Shown: positions 1 through 7,853, counted from the first letter of the stretch. The stretch: 9,542 bases of DNA from an uncultured Pseudomonas sp. (GCF_946885885.1 NZ_CAMPHN010000164.1:1-9542), one strand, 5' to 3'. The notes: generated by a model from the letters alone, not told the origin. Numbers and translations: made by a program.

Positions 1-253
1 ACTTGTACTAACAGGACATAACGCCTGCTTTGAAAGGTGCACCGGCCGTGCCAGGAAGCCCGGAAATCGCCATAGGCGACTGTTTTAAAACAACTAATGA
101 CGGCTGTTTATGACCCTGTGGTCAAACCTGTTTTGCCCGCCAATCGCCCCTCGCTGGTGCGTCGCGCGCACACAGGGGCCAAGCCGGCGCAAGCACCGAC
201 GCGGGGTTTAGAACAAGTAGGGCAAGTTGAGGGAAGACGCGGCTTACGCTTAC
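1..253. other. Flanking stretch with no supported gene
   Basis: I see no convincing coding region. A possible 71-codon frame (97-312) has low-complexity Arg/Pro/Gly content typical of random GC-rich DNA, no clear ribosome binding site, and runs into the repeats that follow. Small symmetric motifs are present: the 12-bp palindrome TGTTTTAAAACA at 81-92 in an AT-rich patch, and CCCTGTG at 114-120 facing CACAGGG at 171-177. The AT-rich patch could be a promoter, but no gene is visible to go with it. In P. aeruginosa I would expect a RidA-family gene downstream of spoT on this side; none is present. Confidence 0.5.
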
Positions 254-284
254 GTAGGGTGGACATGGCGAAGCCTTGTCCGCC
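254..284. repeat. REP-like palindrome, GTAGGGTGGACA family
   Basis: The unit begins GTAGGGTGGACATGGC, has a GAA turn, and returns as GCCTTGTCC. The arms GGACATGGC and GCCTTGTCC pair with one mismatch. Short elements of this form are common between genes in Pseudomonas and relatives and are usually non-coding. It is one of several unlike repeat families crowded into 254-504. Confidence 0.55.
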
Positions 285-312
285 GGGGGATGGCAGAGAC
301 AGGAGGGGGTAG

Positions 313-338
313 CCTGGATAAGCGCAGCGCAGTCCGGG
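313..338. repeat. REP-like palindrome, CCTGGATAAGCGC family
   Basis: CCTGGATAAGCGC is followed directly by AGCGCAGTCCGGG, whose reverse complement CCCGGACTGCGCT resembles the first half, giving an imperfect palindrome. I recognise the general form (CCGGAC next to a GCGC core and GGATAA) from intergenic repeats of Proteobacteria. It differs from the neighbouring repeats. Confidence 0.45.
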
Positions 339-437
339 GAGGTCGGCTGCGCTGGGGCGGTTGCTTAACAGTCTGCTAGCAGCCAGTCCGAGAATGTGGG
401 CTTTGTAGATTGGGCCGGGGCGCGTAGGCCGGGCCGC

Positions 438-463
438 GTAGGCTTCGCTTTGCGAAGCCCTAC
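438..463. repeat. Short hairpin repeat GTAGGCTTCGC/GCGAAGCCCTAC
   Basis: GTAGGCTTCGC (438-448) and GCGAAGCCCTAC (452-463) form a near-perfect stem with one bulged base and a very short loop. It shares the GTAGG and CGAAGCCC words with the larger repeat that follows, so the two are probably related. Lying downstream of spoT on the minus strand, the hairpin could stabilise the 3' end of that transcript, but no T-run follows it, so I do not call it an intrinsic terminator. Confidence 0.55.
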
Positions 464-474
464 ATGCTGATTTT

Positions 475-504
475 GTTGGGCTTCGTTCCTCAGCACCAAC
501 CTAC
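475..504 (-). repeat. REP-like unit, GTAGGTTG...CGAAGCCCAAC family (copy 1)
   Basis: On the minus strand this reads GTAGGTTGGTGCTGAG then GAACGAAGCCCAAC. The same unit (GTAGGTTG, GCTGAG, CGAAGCCCAAC) recurs at 3099-3129, 3161-3192 and 9268-9299, so it is a dispersed repeat of this genome. It lies 35 bases downstream of the spoT stop codon and may mark or protect the transcript end. Confidence 0.7.
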
Positions 505-538
505 AATTTGCAGTCAGTTGCTGTTCTCGGACAGCCCC

Positions 539-2647
539 CTATGCGCGTACGCGGGAGATATGCACGACGCCTTTGATCGCCCGCAGCCGCTTGATCACCC
601 GGGCCAGGTGGACGCGGTCATGCACGCTGACCACCAGTTGCACGACGCTGATACGGCCGTCGCGCTCGTCCATGCTGATCTTCTCGATATTGCCGTCGGC
701 GGCGTTGACGCTGCCGGCCAGCAGGGCGATCAGGCCGCGTTGGTGTTCCAGCTCGATGCGCAGTTCGACGTTGAATTCGCCGACCACGTCCTTGGCCCAG
801 GACAGCTGGATGCATTTTTCCGGGTTGTGCCGCACTTCGCCGATATTGCGGCAAGTCTCCAGGTGCACCACCATGCCTTTGCCCGCGGACAGGTGGCCGA
901 CGATGGGGTCGCCGGGAATCGGCGTGCAGCACTTGGCGTAACTCAGCACCAAACCTTCGGTACCGCGAATCGCCAACGGCCCTTCCGGGCTCGGCAGCTC
1001 TTCGCCGCTTTCGCTGAGCAACCGGCGCGCGACTACATAGGCCATGCGATTGCCCAGGCCGATATCTTCGAGCAGGTCTTCCAGCGCGCTCTGCCGATAC
1101 TCGGCGAGTACCGCTTGCACGCGCTCGGGCGAGAGCTTGTCGATATGGCTGTCGAAACCGCCGAGCACCTTGTTCAGCAGGCGCTCGCCGAGGCTGATCG
1201 ATTCCGAGCGGCGTTGCAGCTTGAGCGCGTGGCGGATATGCGTGCGCGCCTTGCCGGTGACCACGAAATTCAGCCAGGCCGGGTTCGGCCGGGCGCCCGG
1301 CGCGCTGACGATTTCCACGGTGGCACCGCTTTGCAGCGGTTCGGAGAGAGGCGCCAGGCGGCGGTTGATCCGGCAGGCGATGCAGGTGTTGCCGACGTCG
1401 GTGTGCACCGCGTAGGCGAAGTCGACCGCGGTGGAGCCTTTCGGCAGCTCCATGATGCGACCCTTGGGCGTGAACACGTAGACCTCGTCGGGGAACAGGT
1501 CGATCTTCACGCTCTCGATAAATTCCAGCGAATTGCCGGCGCGCTGCTGCATTTCCAGCACGCCCTTGACCCACTGGCGGGCGCGGGCGTGGGTGCCCTT
1601 GGGCTGGTCGTCCTCGTTGGATTTGTACAGCCAATGGGCGGCGATGCCGTTGTTGGCCATCTCCTCCATCTCGCGGGTGCGGATCTGGATTTCGATGGGC
1701 ACGCCGTGCATGCCGAACAGCGTGGTGTGCAGCGATTGGTAGCCGTTGGCCTTGGGAATCGCGATGTAATCCTTGAAGCGCCCCGGCAGCGGCTTGTACA
1801 GGTTGTGCACCGCGCCGAGCACGCGGTAGCAGGTGTCGACCTTGTCGACGATGATGCGGAAGCCGTAGACATCCATGATTTCGTTGAAGGCGCGGCGTTT
1901 GCCGCGCATCTTCTGGTAAATCCCGTAGATGTGCTTCTCGCGGCCGAGCACTTCGCCTTCCAGGCCTTCGCGGGCCAGGCAATGGGTCAGCGACTCTTCG
2001 ATCTTGTTGACGATCTCCTTGCGATTGCCGCGAGCGCGTTTGACCGCGGCGCGGATGTGCTCGGAGCGCATCGGGTGCATCGCCTTGAAACCCAGGTCCT
2101 CGAATTCCACGTGCATGCTGTGCATGCCCAGGCGGTTGGCGATCGGTGCGTAGATTTCCAGGGTTTCCTTGGCGATGCGCCGGCGCTTCTCGCCGGACAG
2201 CACTTCGAGGGTGCGCATGTTGTGCAGGCGGTCGGCCAGCTTGACCAGGATCACGCGGATATCGCGGGCCATGGCCATGGCCATCTTCTGGAAGTTCTCG
2301 GCCTGCGCCTCGGCCTTGGTCTCGAAGTTCATCTGGGTCAGCTTGCTGACCCCGTCGACCAGTTCGGCGACGGTTTCGCCGAACTGCGCGTTGAGCGCTT
2401 CCTTGGCGATGCCGGTGTCTTCGATCACGTCATGCAGCATCGCGGCCATCAGGCTCTGATGGTCCATGTGCATGTCGGCCAGGATGCTCGCCACCGCCAG
2501 CGGATGGGTGACGTAGGCTTCGCCGCTACGGCGGCGTTGGCCGTCGTGGGCTTGTTCGGCGTAGAAATACGCGCGGCGGACCAGGTTGACCTGGTCGCTA
2601 TCGAGGTAGTCGGCAAGTCGATCGGCGAGGGCATCTATGCTCGGCAT
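539..2647 (-). CDS. spoT: SpoT, bifunctional (p)ppGpp synthetase/hydrolase
   Basis: This 702-residue cytoplasmic enzyme makes and degrades the alarmones ppGpp and pppGpp in the stringent response. Domains in order: an HD hydrolase domain (about 20-190) with the metal ligands visible as H48, H72-D73 (HDVIEDT) and D139 (KLADRLHN); a synthetase domain (about 230-345) with RFKD at 290-293, the RxKD signature of bifunctional Rel/SpoT enzymes rather than RelA, plus D259 and E319 (EIQIRT) at the expected catalytic places; a TGS domain (about 385-445); the paired-cysteine region YAKCCTPIPGD (570-580); and a C-terminal ACT domain (about 625-700). Both active sites look intact by motif. The length is normal for SpoT. 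The start has a full AGGAGG ribosome binding site (2655-2660) with 7-base spacing. It lies 60 bases after rpoZ and is probably cotranscribed with it. The stop is TAG. Confidence 0.97.
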   Translation of the reverse strand: MPSIDALADRLADYLDSDQVNLVRRAYFYAEQAHDGQRRRSGEAYVTHPLAVASILADMHMDHQSLMAAMLHDVIEDTGIAKEALNAQFGETVAELVDGVSKLTQMNFETKAEAQAENFQKMAMAMARDIRVILVKLADRLHNMRTLEVLSGEKRRRIAKETLEIYAPIANRLGMHSMHVEFEDLGFKAMHPMRSEHIRAAVKRARGNRKEIVNKIEESLTHCLAREGLEGEVLGREKHIYGIYQKMRGKRRAFNEIMDVYGFRIIVDKVDTCYRVLGAVHNLYKPLPGRFKDYIAIPKANGYQSLHTTLFGMHGVPIEIQIRTREMEEMANNGIAAHWLYKSNEDDQPKGTHARARQWVKGVLEMQQRAGNSLEFIESVKIDLFPDEVYVFTPKGRIMELPKGSTAVDFAYAVHTDVGNTCIACRINRRLAPLSEPLQSGATVEIVSAPGARPNPAWLNFVVTGKARTHIRHALKLQRRSESISLGERLLNKVLGGFDSHIDKLSPERVQAVLAEYRQSALEDLLEDIGLGNRMAYVVARRLLSESGEELPSPEGPLAIRGTEGLVLSYAKCCTPIPGDPIVGHLSAGKGMVVHLETCRNIGEVRHNPEKCIQLSWAKDVVGEFNVELRIELEHQRGLIALLAGSVNAADGNIEKISMDERDGRISVVQLVVSVHDRVHLARVIKRLRAIKGVVHISRVRA

Positions 2648-2707
2648 GAGAGAGCCTCCTGCCGATTCCGATGGTCCTGCGCCGCGCGACTTCGACCGGC
2701 CATAAAT

Positions 2708-2971
2708 TTACAGAGGCTCGTTGGCCTCTTCCTCGAATGCGGCGAACAGCGGTTCTTCTTCGACGATGTCTTCTTCGGCGATGACATCATAGTTCATCAG
2801 GCCGGCGGCGATTTCGCGCAGGGCGACCACGGTCGGCTTGTCGTTCTCCCAGGCGAGCTTAGGCTCTTTGCCGCCGGTGGCGAGTTGGCGCGAACGCTTG
2901 GTGGCTAGCATGACCAGCTCGAAGCGGTTATCAACGTGTTCCAGGCAGTCTTCGACGGTAACGCGGGCCAT
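2708..2971 (-). CDS. rpoZ: RNA polymerase omega subunit
   Basis: This 87-residue protein is the omega subunit, which helps assemble and stabilise RNA polymerase by binding beta prime. The N-terminal part carries the conserved omega pattern: [19 protein letters not shown], then A-T-K-R-S-R-Q-L, and a region reading [13 protein letters not shown]. The C-terminal third is acidic ([11 protein letters not shown]), also typical of proteobacterial omega. The length matches the family. The start is supported by GAGGA five bases upstream. The order rpoZ then spoT is conserved in many gammaproteobacteria. In E. coli omega forms part of one ppGpp site on RNA polymerase, so the pairing with spoT makes functional sense; that link is from family knowledge, not from this sequence. 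Confidence 0.97.
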   Translation of the reverse strand: MARVTVEDCLEHVDNRFELVMLATKRSRQLATGGKEPKLAWENDKPTVVALREIAAGLMNYDVIAEEDIVEEEPLFAAFEEEANEPL

Positions 2972-3030
2972 GGTGTTCCTCGTAGCAAATGCGTAATAAA
3001 ACTGGGCCCGAATGGGCGGGCGGACTGGGT

Positions 3031-3060
3031 AGTCTAGTTAAGCCTGTGGGGCAGCCGCAA
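3031..3060 (-). promoter_or_regulatory. Possible promoter for rpoZ-spoT
   Basis: On the minus strand TTGCGG (3055-3060) is followed after 18 bases by TAGACT (3031-3036), a four-of-six match to the -10 box. It would give a leader of about 55 bases before rpoZ. The leader holds a small stem GCCC/GGGC (3006-3017). The match is modest and read-through from gmk is an alternative. The -35 box falls within a degenerate repeat (3054-3080). Confidence 0.3.
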
Positions 3061-3080
3061 GCTTTAAGCTACAAGCGGCG
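3054..3080. repeat. Degenerate palindromic repeat, GCCGCAAGCTTTAAGC type
   Basis: GCCGCAAGCTTTAAGCTACA ends in AGCGGC, giving a GCCGC/GCGGC outer pair around an AAGCT-AAGCT tandem. It resembles the common Pseudomonas intergenic repeat built on 'caagctt-caagct' words, but this copy is short and degenerate. It lies beside the larger repeat pair at 3099-3192. Confidence 0.4.
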
Positions 3081-3098
3081 AGAAAATACAGTGCCGAT

Positions 3099-3970
<872 letters not shown>

Positions 3971-3973
<3 letters not shown>

Positions 3974-4834
3974 TTCGATGTTCTGCACTTGTTCGCGCAT
4001 CTGCTCAATTAGCACTTTCAAGTTCACGGCGGTCTGGGTGCTGCGGGTGTCGAAAGCTTTGGAGCCGAGCGTGTTGGCCTCGCGGTTGAGTTCCTGCATC
4101 AGGAAATCCAGGCGTCTGCCGGCGGCGCCGCCGCTTTTCAGCACGCGGCGCACTTCCGCGACATGGGTGACCAGGCGATCGAGCTCTTCGGCGACATCGC
4201 TTTTCTGAGCAAGAAGAACAAGCTCCTGCTCCAGGCGTTGCGGATCGAGGTCGGCCTGCATCTCGGCGCAGCGGTCGAGAATCTTCTGCCGTTGCGCGGC
4301 GAGCATCTGCGGCACCAGCTCGCGCAGTGCGACGACTTCGGCGGCGATGCTGTCCAGGCGCTCGTTGAGCAGCTTGGCGAGCTCCGCGCCTTCGCGCGCG
4401 CGGCCGTTTTTCAACTCGTCGAGCGTCTCGGTGAACAGTGTCAGAGCCGCGGCATTCAGCGCCTTCGGGTCGGCGGCGTCGGCCACCAGCACACCGGGCC
4501 AGCCGAGCATTTCCAGCGGGTTGAGCGGTGCCGGTTGCTGGATCAGCTTGGCCACGTTCTCGGCGGCGGCGACCAATTGTGAGGCACGTTGCAGGTCGAT
4601 CTGCAGCAGCTTGCCGGCGTTGTCGTCGGCGAAGCGCAGGGTGCATTCGATTTTGCCGCGCGACAAACCATTGCGCAGCGCTTCGCGCACCGGACCTTCG
4701 AGGTCGCGGAAGGCTTCCGGCAAACGCAGGTGCGGTTCCAGGTAACGGTGGTTGACCGAGCGCAGCTCCCAGCTCAGGGTGCCGTTGGCGCCGGCCTGCT
4801 CGACGCGGGCGAAGGCCGTCATGCTGTGGATCAT
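3971..4834 (-). CDS. yicC: YicC/YloC-family endoribonuclease
   Basis: This 287-residue protein matches the YicC family in length and in both conserved ends. The N-terminal YicC domain shows MIHSMTAFAR, WELRSVNHRYLE, RLPEAFRDLE and RGKIECTLRF. The C-terminal DUF1732 part shows GRRLDFLMQELNREANTLGSKA and ends IEQMREQVQNIE. E. coli YicC and B. subtilis YloC are reported endoribonucleases, YicC being linked to decay of small RNAs; whether that holds here is inferred. I chose the ATG at 4834 rather than one 13 codons upstream because GAGAGGT lies at good spacing, and MIHSMT is where the family normally starts. The gene is divergent from rph, another ribonuclease gene. The stop codon overlaps the structured element that precedes gmk. 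Confidence 0.95.
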
Positions 4835-4976
4835 GGGGCTAACCTCTCGTGACGGGTATACCTTAAAGGGCATGCGGACTCATGGAAACCGGTGCCGATC
4901 GGCGATTGCTCCGGCCCGGCGCTAAGCCCGCTGGAAAAGGCGCTGTGGCGCGACTTTCATGGATAAAGGGTGCAGG

Positions 4977-5006
4977 ATTGTAGCGCAGTGCGTCGGTCGC
5001 TCCCAA
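4977..5006 (-). promoter_or_regulatory. Possible promoter for yicC and downstream genes
   Basis: On the minus strand TTGGGA (5001-5006, four of six to the -35 box) is followed after 18 bases by TACAAT (4977-4982, five of six to the -10 box). This would give a leader of roughly 135 bases. The palindrome CCAATTGG (5003-5010) overlaps the -35 box and lies between this and the rph promoter. The leader includes GCCGATCGGC (4894-4903), which could fold. Confidence 0.35.
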
Positions 5007-5036
5007 TTGGTCGTGTCGTGGCCGAGCGGGGCGCCC

Positions 5037-5042
5037 TATAAT
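5037..5042 (+). promoter_or_regulatory. -10 box of rph promoter
   Basis: A perfect TATAAT lies 37 bases before the rph start codon. The -35 region at normal spacing (near 5013-5019, GTGTCGT) is a poor match, so the promoter may be weak or activated. The box overlaps an upstream in-frame ATG at 5041, which would therefore lie before the transcript start; this supports the downstream ATG as the rph start. Confidence 0.55.
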
Positions 5043-5079
5043 GCGCGGCAGATTTTTTCCCGAGAACAGGTATTTTTTG

Positions 5080-5802
5080 ATGAAACGTCCCAGTGGCCGC
5101 GCCGCCGATCAGTTGCGTTCGATCCGCATTACTCGCAACTACACCAAGCATGCCGAGGGCTCGGTATTGGTGGAGTTCGGCGATACCAGGGTGATTTGCA
5201 CGGTCAGTGTCGAATCCGGGGTGCCGCGCTTTCTCAAGGGGCAGGGCCAAGGTTGGTTGACCGCGGAGTATGGCATGCTGCCGCGCGCCACCGGCGAGCG
5301 CAATCAACGCGAAGCCAGCCGCGGCAAACAGGGCGGCCGCACCCTGGAGATACAGCGTTTGATCGGCCGTTCGCTACGGGCCGCGCTGGACATGTCGAAA
5401 CTCGGCGAGAACACCCTGTATGTCGACTGCGACGTGATCCAGGCCGACGGCGGCACCCGTACCGCGTCCATCACCGGCGCCATGGTGGCGCTGATCGACG
5501 CGCTGAAAGTGATCAAGAAGCGTGGCGGCCTGAAAGGCGGCGACCCGCTCAAGCAGATGATTGCCGCCGTCTCGGTGGGCATGTACCAAGGCGAGCCGGT
5601 ACTCGACCTGGATTACCTGGAAGATTCGGCCGCGGAAACCGACCTCAATGTGGTGATGACCGGCGCCGGCGGCTTTATCGAAGTGCAGGGCACGGCCGAA
5701 GGCGCGCCTTTCCAGCCGCTGGAGCTGAATGCCATGCTGGCCTTGGCGCAGAAGGGCATGGCCGAACTGTTCGAGTTGCAACAGGCGGCATTGGCGGACT
5801 GA
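5080..5802 (+). CDS. rph: Ribonuclease PH
   Basis: This 240-residue phosphorolytic 3'-to-5' exoribonuclease trims tRNA precursors, releasing nucleoside diphosphates. It starts [13 protein letters not shown], as RNase PH proteins commonly do. Conserved parts are [20 protein letters not shown] (58-77), [16 protein letters not shown] (85-100, with R87), the phosphate-binding GTR at 125-127, and [20 protein letters not shown] (178-197), which carries the two family aspartates D182 and D188. All expected motifs are present and the length is normal (about 238-240). The ATG at 5080 was chosen over 5041 because the latter overlaps the -10 box; the ribosome binding site is modest (CAGG). It is divergent from yicC and is followed after 98 bases by a DUF4870 gene. 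Confidence 0.97.
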   Translation: MKRPSGRAADQLRSIRITRNYTKHAEGSVLVEFGDTRVICTVSVESGVPRFLKGQGQGWLTAEYGMLPRATGERNQREASRGKQGGRTLEIQRLIGRSLRAALDMSKLGENTLYVDCDVIQADGGTRTASITGAMVALIDALKVIKKRGGLKGGDPLKQMIAAVSVGMYQGEPVLDLDYLEDSAAETDLNVVMTGAGGFIEVQGTAEGAPFQPLELNAMLALAQKGMAELFELQQAALAD

Positions 5803-5900
5803 TTGCCTTCGGGTCGTCCGTTGCGCAGCAAGGCGACGCAACCTTTGCCGTTCGCCTGCCCTGTCGCAGTGATTTTCAATGGAACCCAAGGAGAGACAGC

Positions 5901-6272
5901 GTGACTGACGACTCGCAAACCCCGCAGCCGACACCCAGCCAGGAAGCCCGGCAATGGGCGATGTTCTGCCATTTCGCGGCCTTTTTCGGCCTGGTGTTCC
6001 CGTTCGGCAACCTGCTCGGTCCGCTGATCGTTTGGCAGATCAAGAAGGACCTCGATCCCTTCGTCGACGAGCAGGGCAAGGAAGCGCTGAACTTTCAGAT
6101 CAGCGTGGCGCTGGCGATGATTCTGTGCTTCGTGCTGATGGCCGTCCTGATCGGTTTCCCACTGTTGCTGCTGGTCGGCATCGGGGCGCTGGTGCTGACC
6201 ATAATCGCCGGGATCAAGGCCAATGAAGGCCAGGCCTATCGCTACCCTTTCGCCTGGCGTTTGATCAAGTAA
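5901..6272 (+). CDS. DUF4870 small membrane protein
   Basis: This 123-residue protein starts with GTG, backed by a strong AAGGAGA ribosome binding site six bases upstream (5888-5894). After a polar N-terminus (TDDSQTPQPTPSQEARQWA) it has a hydrophobic segment at about 21-46 and a long hydrophobic region at about 66-104 that probably forms two more helices. The words GKEALNFQIS (59-68) and YRYPFAWRLIK at the C-terminus are characteristic of DUF4870. The function of the family is not established. In P. aeruginosa a gene of this type also follows rph, so this is part of the conserved block and probably cotranscribed with rph. No catalytic motif is visible. Confidence 0.9.
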   Translation: MTDDSQTPQPTPSQEARQWAMFCHFAAFFGLVFPFGNLLGPLIVWQIKKDLDPFVDEQGKEALNFQISVALAMILCFVLMAVLIGFPLLLLVGIGALVLTIIAGIKANEGQAYRYPFAWRLIK

Positions 6273-6349
6273 GCAAAAGCGTTATGTGCAGCGGCGACAC
6301 CCGAACTTTCGCGCCATAAGGCGGTCTTGAGAGAACGGGTGATATTTCT

Positions 6350-7372
6350 GTGCAGGCAACCCACGTTGCCCTTGTCACCCATACTCTCCTGGCGGTGATT
6401 ATGGATGAGCTCAGCGAAGTACCGCATGAGTTGGAAGAACTGACCCTGGCGTTGCTGCACAGTCGTGCAGAGGTCACGCGTTTGCGAGAGCGCGAGCAGC
6501 TGTTCAGCAGCTTGCTCGGCAGCGTCAACGCGGTGCTCTGGGCCTTCGATTGGCAGGAGCAGCGGATTATCTATGTCAGCCCCGCCTACGAACATATCTT
6601 TGGCCATTCCGCGGCCCTGCTGCTCGCCGGCTACGACGAGTGGCGCAACAGTATTTATCCCGATGACATGGAATATGCCGCCGAGAGCTTCGCCAAGGTG
6701 CTGGAAACCGGCGCCGTCGAAGCGCGCGAATACCGCATTATCCGCGCCGACGGACAGCTGCGCTGGCTGAGCGACAAGTGCTTCGTCAGCCGGCGCAACG
6801 CCGACAAAGAGGTGCAGATCGTCGTCGGAATCGCCGAGGACATCACCGAAAAGAAACAGCTGGAGGGCGAGTTGCAGCGTCTGGCGACCGTCGATGTGCT
6901 GACCCAGAGCAGCAATCGACGGTATTTTTTCGAGTGTGCCCAGCGCGAGTTCGAGCATGCCCGCAAGTTCGGCGGCCCGCTGGCCTTCCTCCTGCTCGAT
7001 ATCGACGATTTCAAACTGATCAACGACCAATATGGCCACCAGATGGGCGACCAGGTGTTGCAGCGTCTGGCCTATTGCGCCGCGGCGGTGCTGCGCCGCA
7101 ACGATCTGTTCGGTCGGGTGGGCGGCGAGGAGTTCGCTGCGGTCTTCCCCAGTTGCGAGTCCGACCTGGCCATGTTGATCGCCGAACGCTTGCAGCGCGA
7201 GGTGCAGCGCCTAAGTTTCACCCATGAAGGCAAGACCTTCGGCGTTACCGTCAGCCAGGGGTTGGCTAATCTGCGTGGCGACGATGCCAGCCTGGATAGC
7301 CTGTTCGCTCGCGCCGATGCCGCCATGTATACGGCCAAGCGTCAGGGTAAGAATCAGATCGTGCTTGGCTGA
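6350..7372 (+). CDS. PAS-GGDEF diguanylate cyclase
   Basis: This 340-residue cytoplasmic protein should make cyclic di-GMP from two GTP. There is no signal peptide or membrane segment. A short helical, possibly coiled-coil part (about 27-50, ELEELTLALLHSRAEVTRLR) leads into a PAS fold (about 52-165) ending in the PAC signature VVGIAEDITEKKQLE, then GGDEF (about 175-340). Key residues are D217 in LLLDIDDFKLIND, GGEEF at 258-262 and the inhibitory I-site RRND at 249-252, exactly five residues before GGEEF, so activity and product inhibition both look possible. The usual DxLTGLxNRR reads DVLTQSSNRR here. I prefer the GTG start because GGTGAT lies six bases upstream. An in-frame ATG at 6401 would give 323 residues, but its only ribosome-binding match is one base away. 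The PAS ligand is unknown. Confidence 0.92.
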   Translation: MQATHVALVTHTLLAVIMDELSEVPHELEELTLALLHSRAEVTRLREREQLFSSLLGSVNAVLWAFDWQEQRIIYVSPAYEHIFGHSAALLLAGYDEWRNSIYPDDMEYAAESFAKVLETGAVEAREYRIIRADGQLRWLSDKCFVSRRNADKEVQIVVGIAEDITEKKQLEGELQRLATVDVLTQSSNRRYFFECAQREFEHARKFGGPLAFLLLDIDDFKLINDQYGHQMGDQVLQRLAYCAAAVLRRNDLFGRVGGEEFAAVFPSCESDLAMLIAERLQREVQRLSFTHEGKTFGVTVSQGLANLRGDDASLDSLFARADAAMYTAKRQGKNQIVLG

Positions 7373-7384
7373 CCGAACGGTCAG
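7369..7384 (+). other. Small hairpin over the diguanylate cyclase stop codon
   Basis: CTGACC (7369-7374), loop GAAC, and GGTCAG (7379-7384) form a perfect 6-bp stem that includes the TGA stop codon. No T-run follows, so it is not a standard intrinsic terminator. It may be chance, or a 3'-end stabiliser. Confidence 0.3.
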
Positions 7385-7493
7385 GTCGCTCGGGCGTCAT
7401 TGGCGAAAATCCGCCGTTGGTGATTTTCAGGTCGGCCAAAATCCGCTTATTTCCGCGTTCGGTACGCACTTCCGCAGTTTTTCATATCTATCT

Positions 7494-7538
7494 CAATCGA
7501 TTGAAATTAAAGGATTTTTATTTAATTTGAATCGATTG
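7494..7538. promoter_or_regulatory. Large inverted repeat (candidate operator) over the porin promoter
   Basis: CAATCGATTGAAATTAAA (7494-7511) and TTTAATTTGAATCGATTG (7521-7538) are reverse complements at 17 of 18 positions, around a 9-base centre. Each arm also has its own AATCGATT core; the two cores are 35 bp apart centre to centre. The block is strikingly AT-rich in a GC-rich region. Promoter-like words overlap it: TTGAAA (7501-7506) and TTTAAT (7521-7526) or TAATTT (7523-7528), though spacing is short (14-16 bases). I infer a regulator binding site controlling the porin gene about 315 bases downstream. I do not recognise the regulator family. Confidence 0.6.
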
Positions 7539-7613
7539 GCACGGTATCCGCTTAGGGCTCTTCAACCACCGGCTGTCTCGGCCGGCACACAATAAAAACG
7601 AAGAGACCACACC

Positions 7614-7688
7614 ATGACCCTTATCAGCTTCCACCCTTGCCTCGCCAACACCAGTTTCTCGCTTGCCGGTCAGCGCGCAGCGCCTTAA
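7614..7688 (+). CDS. Possible 24-codon leader peptide upstream of the porin gene
   Basis: An ATG at 7614 opens a frame beginning MTLISFHPCLANTSF and ending in Ala-Ala-Pro before TAA at 7686. A purine-rich AAGAGA (7601-7606) lies seven bases upstream, a partial ribosome binding site. The frame sits between the inverted-repeat operator and the structured stretch before the porin start. I do not recognise the peptide. It has no run of one codon type of the kind seen in amino acid attenuators. It could be a regulatory upstream reading frame, a small protein, or chance. Confidence 0.35.
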   Translation: MTLISFHPCLANTSFSLAGQRAAP

Positions 7689-7698
7689 CCCAAATTCC

Positions 7699-7766
7699 GT
7701 TCGCCCACCGATGCCCGACGGCGTTGGCGCCCATGCGCCGACCGGCTGGTGCCTGTCTGGGCGAAC
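7699..7766 (+). other. Structured part of the porin mRNA leader
   Basis: GTTCGCCCA (7699-7707) and TGGGCGAAC (7758-7766) form a perfect 9-bp stem enclosing an inner stem GGCGC-CCAT-GCGCC (7726-7739). The structure starts 10 bases after the stop codon of the possible leader peptide and ends about 75 bases before the porin ribosome binding site. No T-run follows it. Such an arrangement could let translation of the short upstream frame influence folding, but this is inferred from position. Confidence 0.45.
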
Positions 7767-7853
7767 CGTCGAATTCGGTCTGCGCGTGGGCTTCTATTTC
7801 CTTGGAAGCGCGCCAGGACCGATGTGCAACCACTAAAACTGGAGAAAACCATA

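Noticed and set aside
80..95. LexA-type SOS box around CTGTTTTAAAACA
   Set aside because: The right half would need CAG at 93-95 but reads ACT, and no damage-response gene is adjacent.
97..312. 71-codon open frame near the left end
   Set aside because: It has no good ribosome binding site, a low-complexity Arg/Gly/Pro composition, and overlaps the repeat at 254-284.
464..2908. Very long open frame on the plus strand (814 codons) opposite spoT and rpoZ
   Set aside because: It lies antisense to two unmistakable genes, is rich in His, Asp, Val and Ala as expected for the reverse of GC-rich coding DNA, and matches no family I know.
4835..4873. Upstream in-frame start for yicC, 13 codons longer
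   Set aside because: The family starts at MIHSMT, which has a good ribosome binding site; the extension has no family likeness.
5041..5079. Upstream in-frame start for rph, 13 codons longer
   Set aside because: The ATG overlaps the TATAAT box, so it would precede the transcript start; family members start at MKRPSGR.
5820..5842. Hairpin GTTGCG/CGCAAC after rph as a terminator
   Set aside because: The stem is 6 bp with an 11-base loop and no T-run, and the next gene has a short gap consistent with cotranscription.
4959..6272. Long plus-strand frame joining a stretch over rph to the DUF4870 gene
   Set aside because: Its first part is out of frame with rph, which has all RNase PH motifs. Only the part from the GTG at 5901 is real, and it has its own strong ribosome binding site.
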